From NCBI GenBank assembly GCA_965203375.1, contig OZ241886.1, positions 2,542,001-2,606,000 on the forward strand: 64,000 nucleotides of DNA. Direction: 5' to 3'. The DNA comes from CATQHS01 sp965203375. GTDB taxonomy: Bacteria > Actinomycetota > Acidimicrobiia > Acidimicrobiales > Aldehydirespiratoraceae. The notes below the pieces were generated by a model, which saw nothing but the letters and a program-made list of their open reading frames with translations, was not told where the DNA came from and ran no database searches. This document shows, piece after piece, positions 33,001-40,405 of this stretch. Position numbers and translations under genes: made by a program. Numbering within the stretch: the first letter of the stretch is position 1; each line of letters begins with the position of its first letter.

Positions 33001-33648
33001 CTCCTCGGACTCCGCCTTCTTCACCGCAGCCTGCTCAGGCACCGCTCTAGTCGGCGCAGCCTGCTTGGACGCCGCCTCCTCGGGCTCCGCCTCCTTCGTG
33101 GCCTGCTTGGACCCCGCTCTAGTCGGCACAGCTTGCTTGGACGCCTTCTCGGGCTCCGCCTCCTTCGCCGCTGCCTGCTCAGACTCAGCCTGCTTGGGCT
33201 CCGCCTTCTTCGGCGCAGCCTTCTTGGGTTCTGCCTTCGTGGATGCCGCCCCCCGGGCTTTGGTTTTCCCGGCGGTCGGCTCGGCTTCGTCGGCATCGGC
33301 CCCCGGACCGGCGTCAGCGACTACCGCGGCCGCCTCGACCGCCGCCGCCGGGTCCTCCTCGGCACCGGGGTCGGAGACCCGGACCCCGGCTGCGGCTGCC
33401 GCCTCATCAACGGCAGCGGCCTCAGGGGCGGGAGCGGTCTGCGGGGGGGCTGATTCGGCGGGAGGCTCCGGCTCGGGGAGCAGTCCCTCCCGCTCGGCCT
33501 TGCGGCGGACCCGGTCGGCTTGGGCCTCCACGATGCTGGACGAGTGGGATTTCACCCCGATGCCGAGCTGGCCGCAGAGGTCCAAGACCTGCTGGTTGGG
33601 TATGCCGAGTTCTCGGGCCAGTTCGTAGACGCGGATGTTGCTTGGCAC
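30049..33648 (-). CDS. infB: Translation initiation factor IF-2 with very long low-complexity N-terminus
   Basis: Delivers fMet-tRNA to the 30S subunit. The N-terminal IF2N motif is IRVYELARELGIPNQQVLDL. Residues about 60-560 are low complexity: Lys/Glu/Ala repeats of the type KKAEPKQAE, then Pro/Ser/Gly repeats PPSGRQ. The GTPase domain begins near 690 (VTVMGHVDHGKTLLLD, DTPGHEAF, VNKID), followed by domains II-IV. 1199 residues is longer than typical actinobacterial IF-2 (about 900-1050). The GTG at 33648 lies 23 bp after ylxR. The repeat region probably forms an extended, flexible arm. Confidence 0.95.
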   Translation of the reverse strand: MPSNIRVYELARELGIPNQQVLDLCGQLGIGVKSHSSSIVEAQADRVRRKAEREGLLPEPEPPAESAPPQTAPAPEAAAVDEAAAAAGVRVSDPGAEEDPAAAVEAAAVVADAGPGADADEAEPTAGKTKARGAASTKAEPKKAAPKKAEPKQAESEQAAAKEAEPEKASKQAVPTRAGSKQATKEAEPEEAASKQAAPTRAVPEQAAVKKAESEEAAPTRAVPKQAAKKAEPEEAEPKQPVAMVESERAVPKQAAPKRAEPAAGPSPEPPRLAISSSGSVAPPRRPAEEEPAPLPGDRPQPAAAGPSAPEKPQARRAPPSAGAPPGQSAAPSGAAAPPSGRQPSAPPPGAALPGRQSPPPPSGRQAPAPPGAAPPGRQASAPPSGAPPSRQPPAPPSGRQASAPPSGAPPSRQPPAPPSGAPPSGRQGAPPSSAAPSGRQGSAPPPGAPPSGQPGQPPPVSRSGKPIPPPPVSRTGKPIPPPPPPLRSPPGRPPGSGPPPRRQSSRPAGAGGPRRPSDRPGERSPAGPRRSPFPAGPRPSGGPRQSVPGAGPQPGPPGGGRGRSGPGGGQRRPPRRKTRRRRVREELQPMDVPSYTPVDAPVPAGEVVVERASTAQDLGPKLNRTAADVVRFLMHQGEMVTATQSLSDDMIELFAAELGAEVRLVDPGEEQELELQKILEVEADGDSDAPARPPVVTVMGHVDHGKTLLLDRIRSSNVVAGEAGGITQHIGAYQVERNGKKVTFIDTPGHEAFTAMRARGAGATDIVVLVVAADDGVMPQTIEAIDHAKAAEVPIVVAVNKIDRDSADVQKTISGVAEHGLVPEAWGGDTIFCEVSALQEVGLDELLDQVLLVAEVEDLRAAAAGRASGVVLEAHLDIGRGPIATVLVQRGVLEVGDPVVAGAAWGRVRALLDDRGGALDRAGPSTPAQVLGLSEVAEAGDSFVVAPNDKVAGRVAGAREHWQRQSSLGREAHALSGGARLEDIFTRINRGEAATLNLIVKADANGSLEAVTGSVRKLEGDDVRIGFVHRGVGGITESDVGLAAAANATIIGFNVRPDRKARETAEAENVEIRTYEIIYKLLEDMESARAGMLAPEFEEVVTGEAEVREIFRVPRVGAIAGCYVQNGEIRRGSKVRFLRDGAVIWKGVVSSLKRFKDDVRSVSGGYECGVGLSDFQDLRSGDIIETYEEREIVRTPEG

Positions 33649-33671
33649 GGTGCTTCTCTCGCCCCTCGGCT

Positions 33672-33947
33672 CTACCTGCCGTCACCGGGGCCGGGCCCGA
33701 CCCGGGGCGACGGCCACGAGTCTTGAAGCCTAGCCACCGCATCCCGGTTCACATCAGCCCTCAGCGCCCGCCCGAAGGCCCGCCGCTTGACCGCCGCGTC
33801 CAGGCAGGCCGCGTCGGGGCAGAGCCAGGCCCCCCGGCCGGGGCCGGCGCCCAGCGCCAGCTCGCCGTCCGGGCCGAGCCGGACTCGGCGCAGTTCGGCG
33901 GCCGGAGCGCGCTCGCCGCAGCCGATGCAGGTTCGGATCGGGCTCAG
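33672..33947 (-). CDS. ylxR: YlxR-family RNA-binding protein, apparent CTG start
   Basis: A 91-residue YlxR (DUF448) protein, a conserved partner of the nusA-infB operon, RNA- or RNase P-binding in other bacteria. SPIRTCIGCGERAPAAELRR and GPGRGAWLCPDAACLDAAVK are the family's Cys-bearing and GRGAW motifs, and RRAFGRALR follows. No ATG, GTG or TTG occurs in frame near the start. The frame begins with CTG at 33947 overlapping the nusA stop (CTGA), so a CTG start coupled to nusA is the simplest reading. The stop is TAG at 33672. Confidence 0.85.
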   Translation of the reverse strand: MSPIRTCIGCGERAPAAELRRVRLGPDGELALGAGPGRGAWLCPDAACLDAAVKRRAFGRALRADVNRDAVARLQDSWPSPRVGPGPGDGR

Positions 33948-35308
33948 CGCTCGGTCGCCCGCTCGTCGCCCGCCCCGGCCGCAGAACTCCCGACCGCCGA
34001 GTCCACCGTCTCAGGGACGGCGGCGCCGACAGCCGGGGCCTCGGCCTCAGCCGCAGCACCGGAGGACTCCACGGCCCCACCGCCGGACGGCGGACCCCCG
34101 GCCTCAGCCCCAGCCGCACCGCCGGACGGCGGCCCCCCGGCCTCAGCCCCAGCCGCAGCACCGGAGGGCTCGCCGGCCGGGACCTCGGCTTCGGCCCCGG
34201 CGGCGGCCACGGCCGCGGACCAGTCCTCGACGCTGAGGGCCTCTCCCCCATCCGCGGGCTTCCACACCTGCTCCCCGGTGGCGGAATCGACCACCCACTC
34301 CCCCTCGGCCCAATCCACGTCGGCGTAGGCCGCCTCCTCGGCGAGCTGGGTCTCGCTCTTGATGTTGACGCCCCAGCCGGTCAGCCGGCTGGCCAGGCGG
34401 GCGTTCTGGCCCTCCTTGCCGATGGCCAGCGACAACTGGTAGTCGGGGACCACCACCACGCAGTCGCCGGTGGACTCGTCCACCCGCACCTCCTTCACCC
34501 GGGCCGGAGACAGGGCCTTCATCACGTATTCCTCGAGGTCGGCGTTGTAGGGGACGATGTCGATCTTCTCGCCCCTCAGCTCGTTGACCACTTGGCGGAC
34601 CCGGGCCCCCCTGGCCCCCACGCAGGCCCCGACCGGGTCGACGTTGGGGTCGTTGGAGACGACGGAGATCTTGGTCCGGTGGCCCGGCTCGCGGGCGCAG
34701 GCCTTTATCTCCACCACCCCGTCGGCGATCTCGGGCACCTCCAGCTCGAACAGGCGCTTCACCAGGCCGGGATGGGTTCGGCTCACCACGATCTGGGGGC
34801 CCTTGGAGGTCTTGCGGACCTCCACTATGTAGGCCTTGAGGCGGGCGTTGGAGTCGGGCCGCTCGTAGGGGACCTGCTCGGCCTGGGGCAGCAGCGCCTC
34901 CACCCGGCCCAGGTCGAGCAGGGTGTAGCGGGCGTCGGTCTGCTGGATCATGCCGGTGACGATGTCGCCCTCCCGGCCCGCGTACTCCTCGTACTTGAGC
35001 TCCCGCTCGGCCTCCCGGATGCGCTGGGTCATGACCTGGCGGGCGGTCGTGGCCGCTATCCGCCCGAAGTCGTCGGGGGTTACCTCGAACTCCTCGCCCA
35101 CCGGCTCGCCCATCTCGTCGAGGTCCTGGGCGAAGACCCGGAACTCCATGGTCTCGGGGTAGACGGTGACCCAGGCGTACTCGTGCGCGCCCGGCATGCG
35201 CTTGTAGGCCGATTCCAGCGCGTCGGCCAGGGCCGCGAGCAGGGAGTCGACGGTGATCCCCCGCTCGGCGGCCAGAGCCTGGAGCGCTTCCATCATCTCG
35301 GCGTTCAT
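33944..35308 (-). CDS. nusA: Transcription termination/antitermination factor NusA
   Basis: Binds RNA polymerase and nascent RNA to control pausing, termination and antitermination. The N-terminal domain (MEALQALAAERGITVDSLL), the S1 domain (GREGDIVTGMIQQTD near 135) and two KH domains (DPVGACVGARGARV near 235, LAIGKEGQNARLASRL near 320) are in order. The last 90 residues are an Ala/Glu/Gly/Pro-rich tail with a repeated GGPPSGGAAGAEA unit. The ATG at 35308 is the second copy of a 17-bp duplicated start; the first (35325) is out of frame and opens a 6-codon relay peptide. Confidence 0.94.
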   Translation of the reverse strand: MNAEMMEALQALAAERGITVDSLLAALADALESAYKRMPGAHEYAWVTVYPETMEFRVFAQDLDEMGEPVGEEFEVTPDDFGRIAATTARQVMTQRIREAERELKYEEYAGREGDIVTGMIQQTDARYTLLDLGRVEALLPQAEQVPYERPDSNARLKAYIVEVRKTSKGPQIVVSRTHPGLVKRLFELEVPEIADGVVEIKACAREPGHRTKISVVSNDPNVDPVGACVGARGARVRQVVNELRGEKIDIVPYNADLEEYVMKALSPARVKEVRVDESTGDCVVVVPDYQLSLAIGKEGQNARLASRLTGWGVNIKSETQLAEEAAYADVDWAEGEWVVDSATGEQVWKPADGGEALSVEDWSAAVAAAGAEAEVPAGEPSGAAAGAEAGGPPSGGAAGAEAGGPPSGGGAVESSGAAAEAEAPAVGAAVPETVDSAVGSSAAGAGDERATER

Positions 35309-35325
35309 GGCATCTCGGCGTTCAT
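35305..35325 (-). repeat. 17-bp duplication of the nusA start; 6-codon relay mini-ORF
   Basis: CATGAACGCCGAGATGC is present twice in tandem. The first ATG (35325) overlaps the rimP stop (TGA 35324-35322) and opens MNAEMP, whose stop (35307-35305) overlaps the nusA ATG (35308). The peptide starts like NusA (MNAEM) and ends like RimP (P-stop). Confidence 0.82.
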
Positions 35326-35963
35326 GGCGCCGCCTCTCTTTGGTGTGAGCTTCTCGGGGACGATGACCGGCCGGCCGGGGCGCCGCGGGCCTGCGACCGG
35401 CGGGACCCGGCAGCGGCGGCTCGGCCCGGCTTGGGGGCCGGCCCCCATTCGAAGACGGTGCGGGCCCAGGCGATGTCGTCGTAGCCGAGCCGGAGGTCGG
35501 CGCCGGCGGGGCCGGCCTCGGCGCCGTCACCCGTTGCCGCGTCTCGGATCTCCACCCCGTCGTCGTCGGCGCCGGCCAGCACGCCGGTGACGCGCCGGGG
35601 GCCGTCGAAGTCACCGACGGTCTTCACCTTGACCCGGGCGCCGACCGCGCCCCGGAAGTGCTCGGGGGTGCGCAGCCGCCGCTCCAGGCCCGGACTCGAA
35701 ACCTCCAGCGTGTAGCGGCCCGGGATGGGGTCGTGCTCGTCGAGCTCGCGGCCGATCGCCCGGGCCAGCCGGGTGATGGCGTCGAGGCCGATGCCGCCGT
35801 CGGCGTCGACCAGCACTCTCAGCACTCCCCCGTTGTGCTCCACGTCGTAGAGCCGGGCCGATTCGGCCTCCACCAGCGGCGCGGCCAAGTCGCGGACCCG
35901 CTCGGCCGCCGACGCGCCCTCAGCCACGACCGCTCCCGGCCCTGCCGACGCGCCCTCAGCCAC
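35322..35963 (-). CDS. rimP: Ribosome maturation factor RimP
   Basis: Needed for 30S assembly. The core runs from VRDLAAPLVEAESARLYDVE through LEVSSPGLERRLRTPEHFRG (the RimP signature) to the C-terminal SH3-like domain. The 45-residue tail is Arg/Ala/Ser-rich. The N-terminus contains two in-frame GTGs of a 36-bp repeat, at 35963 and 35927, each with a GGGAG site; a TTG at 35993 overlaps the stop of a relay mini-ORF. I chose 35963, but all three are possible. It lies between ispG and nusA. Confidence 0.9.
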   Translation of the reverse strand: MAEGASAGPGAVVAEGASAAERVRDLAAPLVEAESARLYDVEHNGGVLRVLVDADGGIGLDAITRLARAIGRELDEHDPIPGRYTLEVSSPGLERRLRTPEHFRGAVGARVKVKTVGDFDGPRRVTGVLAGADDDGVEIRDAATGDGAEAGPAGADLRLGYDDIAWARTVFEWGPAPKPGRAAAAGSRRSQARGAPAGRSSSPRSSHQREAAP

Positions 35964-36018
35964 GGCCGCTCCCGGTCCTGCCGCGCTCCTCAAAACGCCG
36001 CCGCGCCCTCAGCCACGG
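35912..36018 (-). repeat. Triplicated start region at the ispG-rimP junction
   Basis: GTGGCTGAGGGCGCG occurs at 36016, 35963 and 35927. In the first copy the ispG stop lies inside GTGGCTGA, and the frame from GTG 36016 reads VAEGAAAF and stops at 35992-35990, overlapping the rimP-frame TTG at 35993 (TTGA). Copies two and three are in frame with rimP (36-bp spacing). Confidence 0.8.
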
Positions 36019-37238
36019 CCCCGGCGCAGCCCGGCCACCGCCGCCTCGGCGCCGTTGGCGTCAGCGCCGAGCACGGCCAGGTTCCGGCGCCGGTCCTCGT
36101 CGGCGGCCCGGGCGGCCTCGGCCCGCATCCCCCGGGCCCGCTCCAGGGCCGCCTCTGGACCCTGCTCGCAGATCAGCTCGGCCCACTCCACCAGGGTGTC
36201 GACCATCTCGTCCTCGGGGACGACGGCCACGTTCTGGCCCTTCACGAACAGATGGCCCCGCTTGTTGCCGGCCGCGATGCCCAAGTCGGCGTGGCGGGCC
36301 TCGCCGGGCCCGTTCACCACGCAGCCCATGACCGCCACCTGGAGCGGTATCCGGCGCGACTCGAAGGCCTCCATGGCCTCTGAGGCTATGGAGAACACGT
36401 CCACCTCGGCCCGACCGCAGCTCGGGCAGGCGATCAGGTCCACGCTGCGGCGCTCCCGCAGCCCCATCGCCTCCAGCAACTGGCGGCCGGCCCGGGCCTC
36501 CTCCACCGGGTCGGCGGTGAGCGAGTATCTGATGGTGTCGCCTATCCCCTCGGCCAGCAGGGCGGCGATGCCGGCCGTGGACTTGACCACCCCGACCGGG
36601 GGCGGGCCGGCCTCGGTGACCCCCAAGTGCAGCGGGTGGTCGGTGACCTCGGCCAGGCGCCGGTAGGCGTCGATCATCAGCGGCACGTTCGACGCCTTCA
36701 CCGAGATCTTCACCAAGTCGAAGCCGACCTCGGCGAAATAGGACAGCTCCCGCAGGGCGGAGTCCACCATGGCCTCGGGGGTCACACCCCGCTCGGGGTC
36801 GTAAAGGTCGGGGTCGAGCGAGCCGCCGTTGACGCCGATGCGGACGGGCACGCCCCGGTCCCGGCACTCCCGGGCCACCAGCTTGATGTGGGCCGGGTTG
36901 CGGATGTTGCCGGGGTTGAGCCGCAGGCAGTGGACGCCGGCGTCGAGGGCGGCCAGGGCCATCTTGTGGCTGTTGTGGATGTCGGCCACGATCGGCACCG
37001 GCGACCGGGGCACGATCCGGGCCAGGCCCTCGGCCGCCTCGGGCCGGTTGCAGGTGCATCGGACGATGTCGGCGCCCGCGCCGGCCAGGGCGTAGATCTG
37101 GGCCAGGGTGGCTTCGTGGTCGGCGGTGCGGGTCACGGTCATGGACTGGACGGTGACCGGCGCGCCCCCGCCCACCGGCACCGGCCCCACCATGATCCGG
37201 CGGGTCGGCCGTCGCGTGAAGCCAGCCTGGAAGTCCAC
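36009..37238 (-). CDS. ispG: 4-hydroxy-3-methylbut-2-en-1-yl diphosphate synthase IspG (GcpE)
   Basis: Catalyses the penultimate MEP-pathway step using a [4Fe-4S] cluster. TRRIMVGPVPVGGGAPVTVQ starts the TIM barrel, DIHNSHKMALAAL lies near 95, and the cluster Cys residues are in LIACPSCGRAEVDVF near 270 and VMGCVVNGPGEARHADLG near 305. 409 residues is normal. Together with dxr it supplies isoprenoid precursors. Confidence 0.95.
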   Translation of the reverse strand: MDFQAGFTRRPTRRIMVGPVPVGGGAPVTVQSMTVTRTADHEATLAQIYALAGAGADIVRCTCNRPEAAEGLARIVPRSPVPIVADIHNSHKMALAALDAGVHCLRLNPGNIRNPAHIKLVARECRDRGVPVRIGVNGGSLDPDLYDPERGVTPEAMVDSALRELSYFAEVGFDLVKISVKASNVPLMIDAYRRLAEVTDHPLHLGVTEAGPPPVGVVKSTAGIAALLAEGIGDTIRYSLTADPVEEARAGRQLLEAMGLRERRSVDLIACPSCGRAEVDVFSIASEAMEAFESRRIPLQVAVMGCVVNGPGEARHADLGIAAGNKRGHLFVKGQNVAVVPEDEMVDTLVEWAELICEQGPEAALERARGMRAEAARAADEDRRRNLAVLGADANGAEAAVAGLRRGRG

Positions 37239-37312
37239 AGAAAGAATCTACCGACGCGACCCGCCGATCAGCCGGACCTCCCCCCAGCCGAACCGCCCCG
37301 CCAACCGGACCT

Positions 37313-37374
37313 CCCCGGGTTTTCTGAGCAAAAAGTTGCGCTATAGCGACGATTTTTGCTCAGAAAACCCGGGG
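37313..37374. repeat. Palindromic element, third copy (22-bp perfect stem)
   Basis: The arms 37313-37334 (CCCCGGGTTTTCTGAGCAAA then AA) and 37353-37374 pair perfectly over an 18-nt loop that itself contains CGCTATAGCG. The outer part matches the palindromes at the pepN end and at 24.2 kb, and the flank GGGTCAGCCAGA is shared with copy B. A dispersed intergenic element or bidirectional terminator is likely. Confidence 0.85.
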
Positions 37375-37438
37375 GGTCAGCCAGACCACTGGGGTAGAAC
37401 GGCCGGAAACGCCAGGCCGGGGGGTGGCACGGGGGCAA

Positions 37439-37463
37439 GGTTTTGCCGCCCCGCGGCAAAACC
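37439..37463 (-). terminator. Hairpin downstream of rseP
   Basis: GGTTTTGCCGC and GCGGCAAAACC form a perfect 11-bp stem with a 3-nt loop, 36 bp after the rseP stop. There is no T-run, so efficiency is uncertain. Confidence 0.45.
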
Positions 37464-37498
37464 GCGCCCGTGACAGGACCCGCCGGCCGGACAACGAA

Positions 37499-39172
37499 TC
37501 AGCCGAAGTTGATGGGGTCGATGATGTCTCGCACCAGGGCCACGCTGGCGATCACCATCAGCAGCGCCACCACCGCGTAGGTGACGGGCAGCAGCTTGGC
37601 CGCGTCCACCCGGTGCTGGCGGCCGCCGAAGGAGCGGAGCCGCTCGTAGGTGGCCACCGCCGCGTGGCCGCCGTCGAGGGGCAGCAGCGGAATCAGGTTG
37701 AACATCCCCAGCACGATGTTCACCAGGGCCAAGACCTCGAGGCCCTCCACCAGCCCGCTCTCGGCGGCCGACACCCCCAGGCGGGCCACGCCGTAGATGG
37801 AGATGATCCGATAGGCGTCGTCGATCCCGGCGTCGAGCCGGCGGGTTTCGAGCTCCCGGGCCGTGTCGGGGCCGGCCGGGTCGTCGGCGCCGTCGCGGAG
37901 CCAGTCGAAGGCGCCGCTGAACCCGTCGGTGAAAGCCCGGGGGATGGTTGCGGCGATGTCGGCGGTGATCGACGCCACCAGCCCCACCGACGAGCCCAGG
38001 GAGTCGGCCAGCCCCGCCCCCCGGCGCTGGTAGCGGGCCGAGACGCCGAAGAACCCGGTGGTGGCCCGGGCCGGGTCGACCAGCTCGGCCACCACCGCGC
38101 CCTCCACCACGCTGGGCTCGCCGGTGCGGGCATCGACGAAGACGATGTCGATCGGCCGGCCCGGTTGGGACCGGGCGAAGTCGGCCAGCTCCTCATAGGT
38201 GGGCGGCCTGTCGGCAGCCAGGCCCTCCACGGCCAGGATGCGGTCGTTGGCGATCAGGCCGACGATCCCGGCTGCGCCCTCGCCGGTGAGGCGCTCGCCG
38301 ATCTTCACCGCGGCGGTGCGCTCGACGCCGCCGCGCCGGTAGACGACGGTCACATCCTCGCCCCCGAGGCCCGAGACCAGCAGCCCGAAGTGCTCGAAGG
38401 TGGACAGCTCGACGCCGTCCACCGATACCAGCTCGTCGCCGGGCCGCAGACCGGCCCGGGCCGCGGCACTGTCGGCCGAGACGGTGGCCAGGGTCCAGTC
38501 GTCGTGCTCGGAGGCCGCCTCGGTGTGGTTGAAGGCCCGGTCGTCGATCATCAGCACCGCGAAGATCACCGCCGCCGCCATCACGAAGTGCATGCCGGGT
38601 CCGGCCACCAGCACCAGCATCCGCCGGGGGTAGCTCTTGGACCGGAAGCTGCGGGACTCCTCGGAGGGGTCCACCTCGTCGAGGCTGTTCATCCCGATGA
38701 TCCTCACGTAGGCCCCCAGCCACAGCGCCTTGACGCCGTAGGTGGTCTCGCCCCGGCGGAACGACCAGATGCGGGGACCGAACCCGATGAACATCTCGGT
38801 GACCTTCATGCCGGTCCACCGGGCGGTCAGGAAATGCCCCAGCTCGTGCAAAAAGACCATCACCACCAAGGCGACGACGACCACCACCCAGCTCCACCCG
38901 GCGAAGAGGCCCAGGGCGATCAGCCCGGCCAGCAGCCCCACCGGCCCGAGCCAGCCGTGGCGCGACTCCTCCGGCGGGCTGGGGGGACGAGCGGCCAGCG
39001 CGGCCAGCCGCCGCCGGGAGCCGTCGCCGCCGCTCACGCCTGCTTCCCCGTCGGAAGCGCCGCCGCTCATGCCGCTCTCCGGCGGACGGACTCGGCCGAC
39101 GCGCCCCCCTGCTCCCCCGCTGGAGGCGCCACCGCTCATCTCCGCCTCACCGCCGGAGGAGCCGCCGCTCAC
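37499..39172 (-). CDS. rseP: Site-2 intramembrane metalloprotease RseP-like (M50)
   Basis: Cleaves membrane-embedded substrates, typically anti-sigma factors. The first conserved helix carries HELGHFLTARWTGMKV (HExxH), followed by GFGPRIWSFRRGETTYG; a PDZ domain (LRPGDELVSVDGVELSTFEH) and the third metal ligand region LIPLLPLDGGHAAVATYE near the C-terminus. The frame holds four in-frame start codons of a duplicated segment (GTG 39172, ATG 39139, ATG 39070, GTG 39037), each followed by Ser-Gly-Gly. GTG 39172 overlaps the dxr stop. The 45-residue N-terminal lead is Gly/Ser/Ala-rich and cytoplasmic. Confidence 0.9.
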   Translation of the reverse strand: MSGGSSGGEAEMSGGASSGGAGGRVGRVRPPESGMSGGASDGEAGVSGGDGSRRRLAALAARPPSPPEESRHGWLGPVGLLAGLIALGLFAGWSWVVVVVALVVMVFLHELGHFLTARWTGMKVTEMFIGFGPRIWSFRRGETTYGVKALWLGAYVRIIGMNSLDEVDPSEESRSFRSKSYPRRMLVLVAGPGMHFVMAAAVIFAVLMIDDRAFNHTEAASEHDDWTLATVSADSAAARAGLRPGDELVSVDGVELSTFEHFGLLVSGLGGEDVTVVYRRGGVERTAAVKIGERLTGEGAAGIVGLIANDRILAVEGLAADRPPTYEELADFARSQPGRPIDIVFVDARTGEPSVVEGAVVAELVDPARATTGFFGVSARYQRRGAGLADSLGSSVGLVASITADIAATIPRAFTDGFSGAFDWLRDGADDPAGPDTARELETRRLDAGIDDAYRIISIYGVARLGVSAAESGLVEGLEVLALVNIVLGMFNLIPLLPLDGGHAAVATYERLRSFGGRQHRVDAAKLLPVTYAVVALLMVIASVALVRDIIDPINFG

Positions 39173-39175
39173 GCT
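39032..39175 (-). repeat. Four-fold start-codon repeat at the dxr-rseP junction
   Basis: [AG]TG-AGC-GGC/T-GGC occurs at 39172, 39139, 39070 and 39037, at spacings of 33, 69 and 33 bp, all multiples of 3. Each copy supplies a start codon in the rseP frame, and the translated lead repeats the motif SGG-(A/S/D). Confidence 0.85.
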
Positions 39176-40326
39176 GCTCTCCGGTCGATGATCTGGGCGG
39201 CCGCTACCCGGGCCCGGCCGTCGCAGTCGATGACCGCGTCCGCGCTCTCGGCCGCCGATCCCGGCCACCGGTCCAGGGCCTCCGACAGCACCGCGGCGAT
39301 GTCGAGCCAGCCGATGCGGCCGCCCAGGAACGCCTCCACCGCCACCTCGTTGGCGGCGTTGAGCCAGGCCGGGGCGGTCTCGCCGGCCCGGCCGGCCGCG
39401 AAGGCCAGGTCCAGGCATCCGAACGCCTCACGGTCGGGGGGCTCGAAGTCGAGTCGGCGCAGTTCGCTCCAGTCGATGGGCCCGAAGGCTAAGTCGAGCC
39501 GGTCCGGGCAGGCCAGGGCGTAGCCGATGCAGAGCCGCATGTCGGGCTTGGAGAGCTGGGCCATGGTGGCGCCGTCGGTGTAGGTCACCATCGAGTGAAC
39601 CACCGACTGGGGATGCACCACCACGTCGATGCGGTCGTAGCCGACGCCGAACAGCTCATGGGCCTCGATGACCTCGAGCCCCTTGTTCATGAGCGTGCTG
39701 GAGTCGATGGTGACCTTGGGGCCCATCGACCAGGTCGGGTGGGCCAGGGCGTCGGCCGGCGTCACCGCCTCCAGCTCGGCCCTGCTCCGGCCCCGGAAGG
39801 GGCCACCGCTGGCGGTCAGCACCACGGCCGCCACCCGGCGGGGGTCGTCGTTGGCCCGCAGGCACTGGTGGACGGCGCAGTGCTCGGAGTCCACCGGGAT
39901 GATCTCGGCCCCCGGAGCGGCCCGGGCCCGCTGCACCACCGGGCCGGCCGCCACCAGCGACTCCTTGTTGGCCAGCCCGAGCCGCTTGCCCGCCTCCAGG
40001 GCGGCCAGGGTGACCGGCAGCCCGGCGAAGCCGACCACCCCGTTGATCACCGTGTCGGCCAGCCGGGCCGCCGCGGCCATGGCCCCGTCGCCGGCCATCA
40101 GCTCTGTTCCGGCCGGGAGCCGTCCGGCCAGGGCCGGGGCCAGATCGGCGTCGGCGATCGCCACCGCGTCCGGGCGGAACTCGAGGGCCTGCTCGGCCAG
40201 CCGGTCCACCGAGCGGGCCGCCCCCAGCGCGGCCACCCGGTACCGGTCCGGCCGGGCCCGCACGATGTCGAGGGCCTGGGTCCCGATGGAGCCGGTGGAC
40301 CCGAGCACGGCCACCGAGACGGTCAC
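39169..40326 (-). CDS. dxr: 1-deoxy-D-xylulose 5-phosphate reductoisomerase
   Basis: First committed step of the MEP pathway, using NADPH. The binding motif GSTGSIGTQALDIVRARPD is at residues 9-27; ASGGPFRG near 170 and WSMGPKVTIDSSTLMNKGLE near 205 hold the catalytic and metal residues. 385 residues is normal. The GTG at 40326 overlaps the stop of the short frame MSWAEREAR (40352-40323). The dxr stop overlaps the first rseP start. Confidence 0.95.
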   Translation of the reverse strand: MTVSVAVLGSTGSIGTQALDIVRARPDRYRVAALGAARSVDRLAEQALEFRPDAVAIADADLAPALAGRLPAGTELMAGDGAMAAAARLADTVINGVVGFAGLPVTLAALEAGKRLGLANKESLVAAGPVVQRARAAPGAEIIPVDSEHCAVHQCLRANDDPRRVAAVVLTASGGPFRGRSRAELEAVTPADALAHPTWSMGPKVTIDSSTLMNKGLEVIEAHELFGVGYDRIDVVVHPQSVVHSMVTYTDGATMAQLSKPDMRLCIGYALACPDRLDLAFGPIDWSELRRLDFEPPDREAFGCLDLAFAAGRAGETAPAWLNAANEVAVEAFLGGRIGWLDIAAVLSEALDRWPGSAAESADAVIDCDGRARVAAAQIIDRRAA

Positions 40327-40352
40327 CGGGCCTCCCGCTCAGCCCAGCTCAC
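40323..40352 (-). other. 9-codon relay mini-ORF before dxr
   Basis: GTG 40352 opens MSWAEREAR, whose TGA (40325-40323) overlaps the dxr GTG (40326). The same frame stays open back to a CTG at 40409 that overlaps the cdsA stop (CTGA), so a continuous relay across the whole 80-bp gap is possible. Confidence 0.5.
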
Positions 40353-40405
40353 CCGGGCCGACCCCGACCCAGGGGCGCCGGAGGCAAGGGATCGGACGGG
40401 AGGGC

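Larger units (their letters stand above)
37239..37498. other. Intergenic region between rseP and ispG with two strong hairpins
   Basis: 260 bp without a gene. It holds a 22-bp perfect hairpin (37313-37374) of the pepN-end palindrome family and a second 11-bp hairpin (37439-37463). Either may limit readthrough from rseP into ispG, so ispG may have its own promoter, which I cannot pinpoint. Confidence 0.6.
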
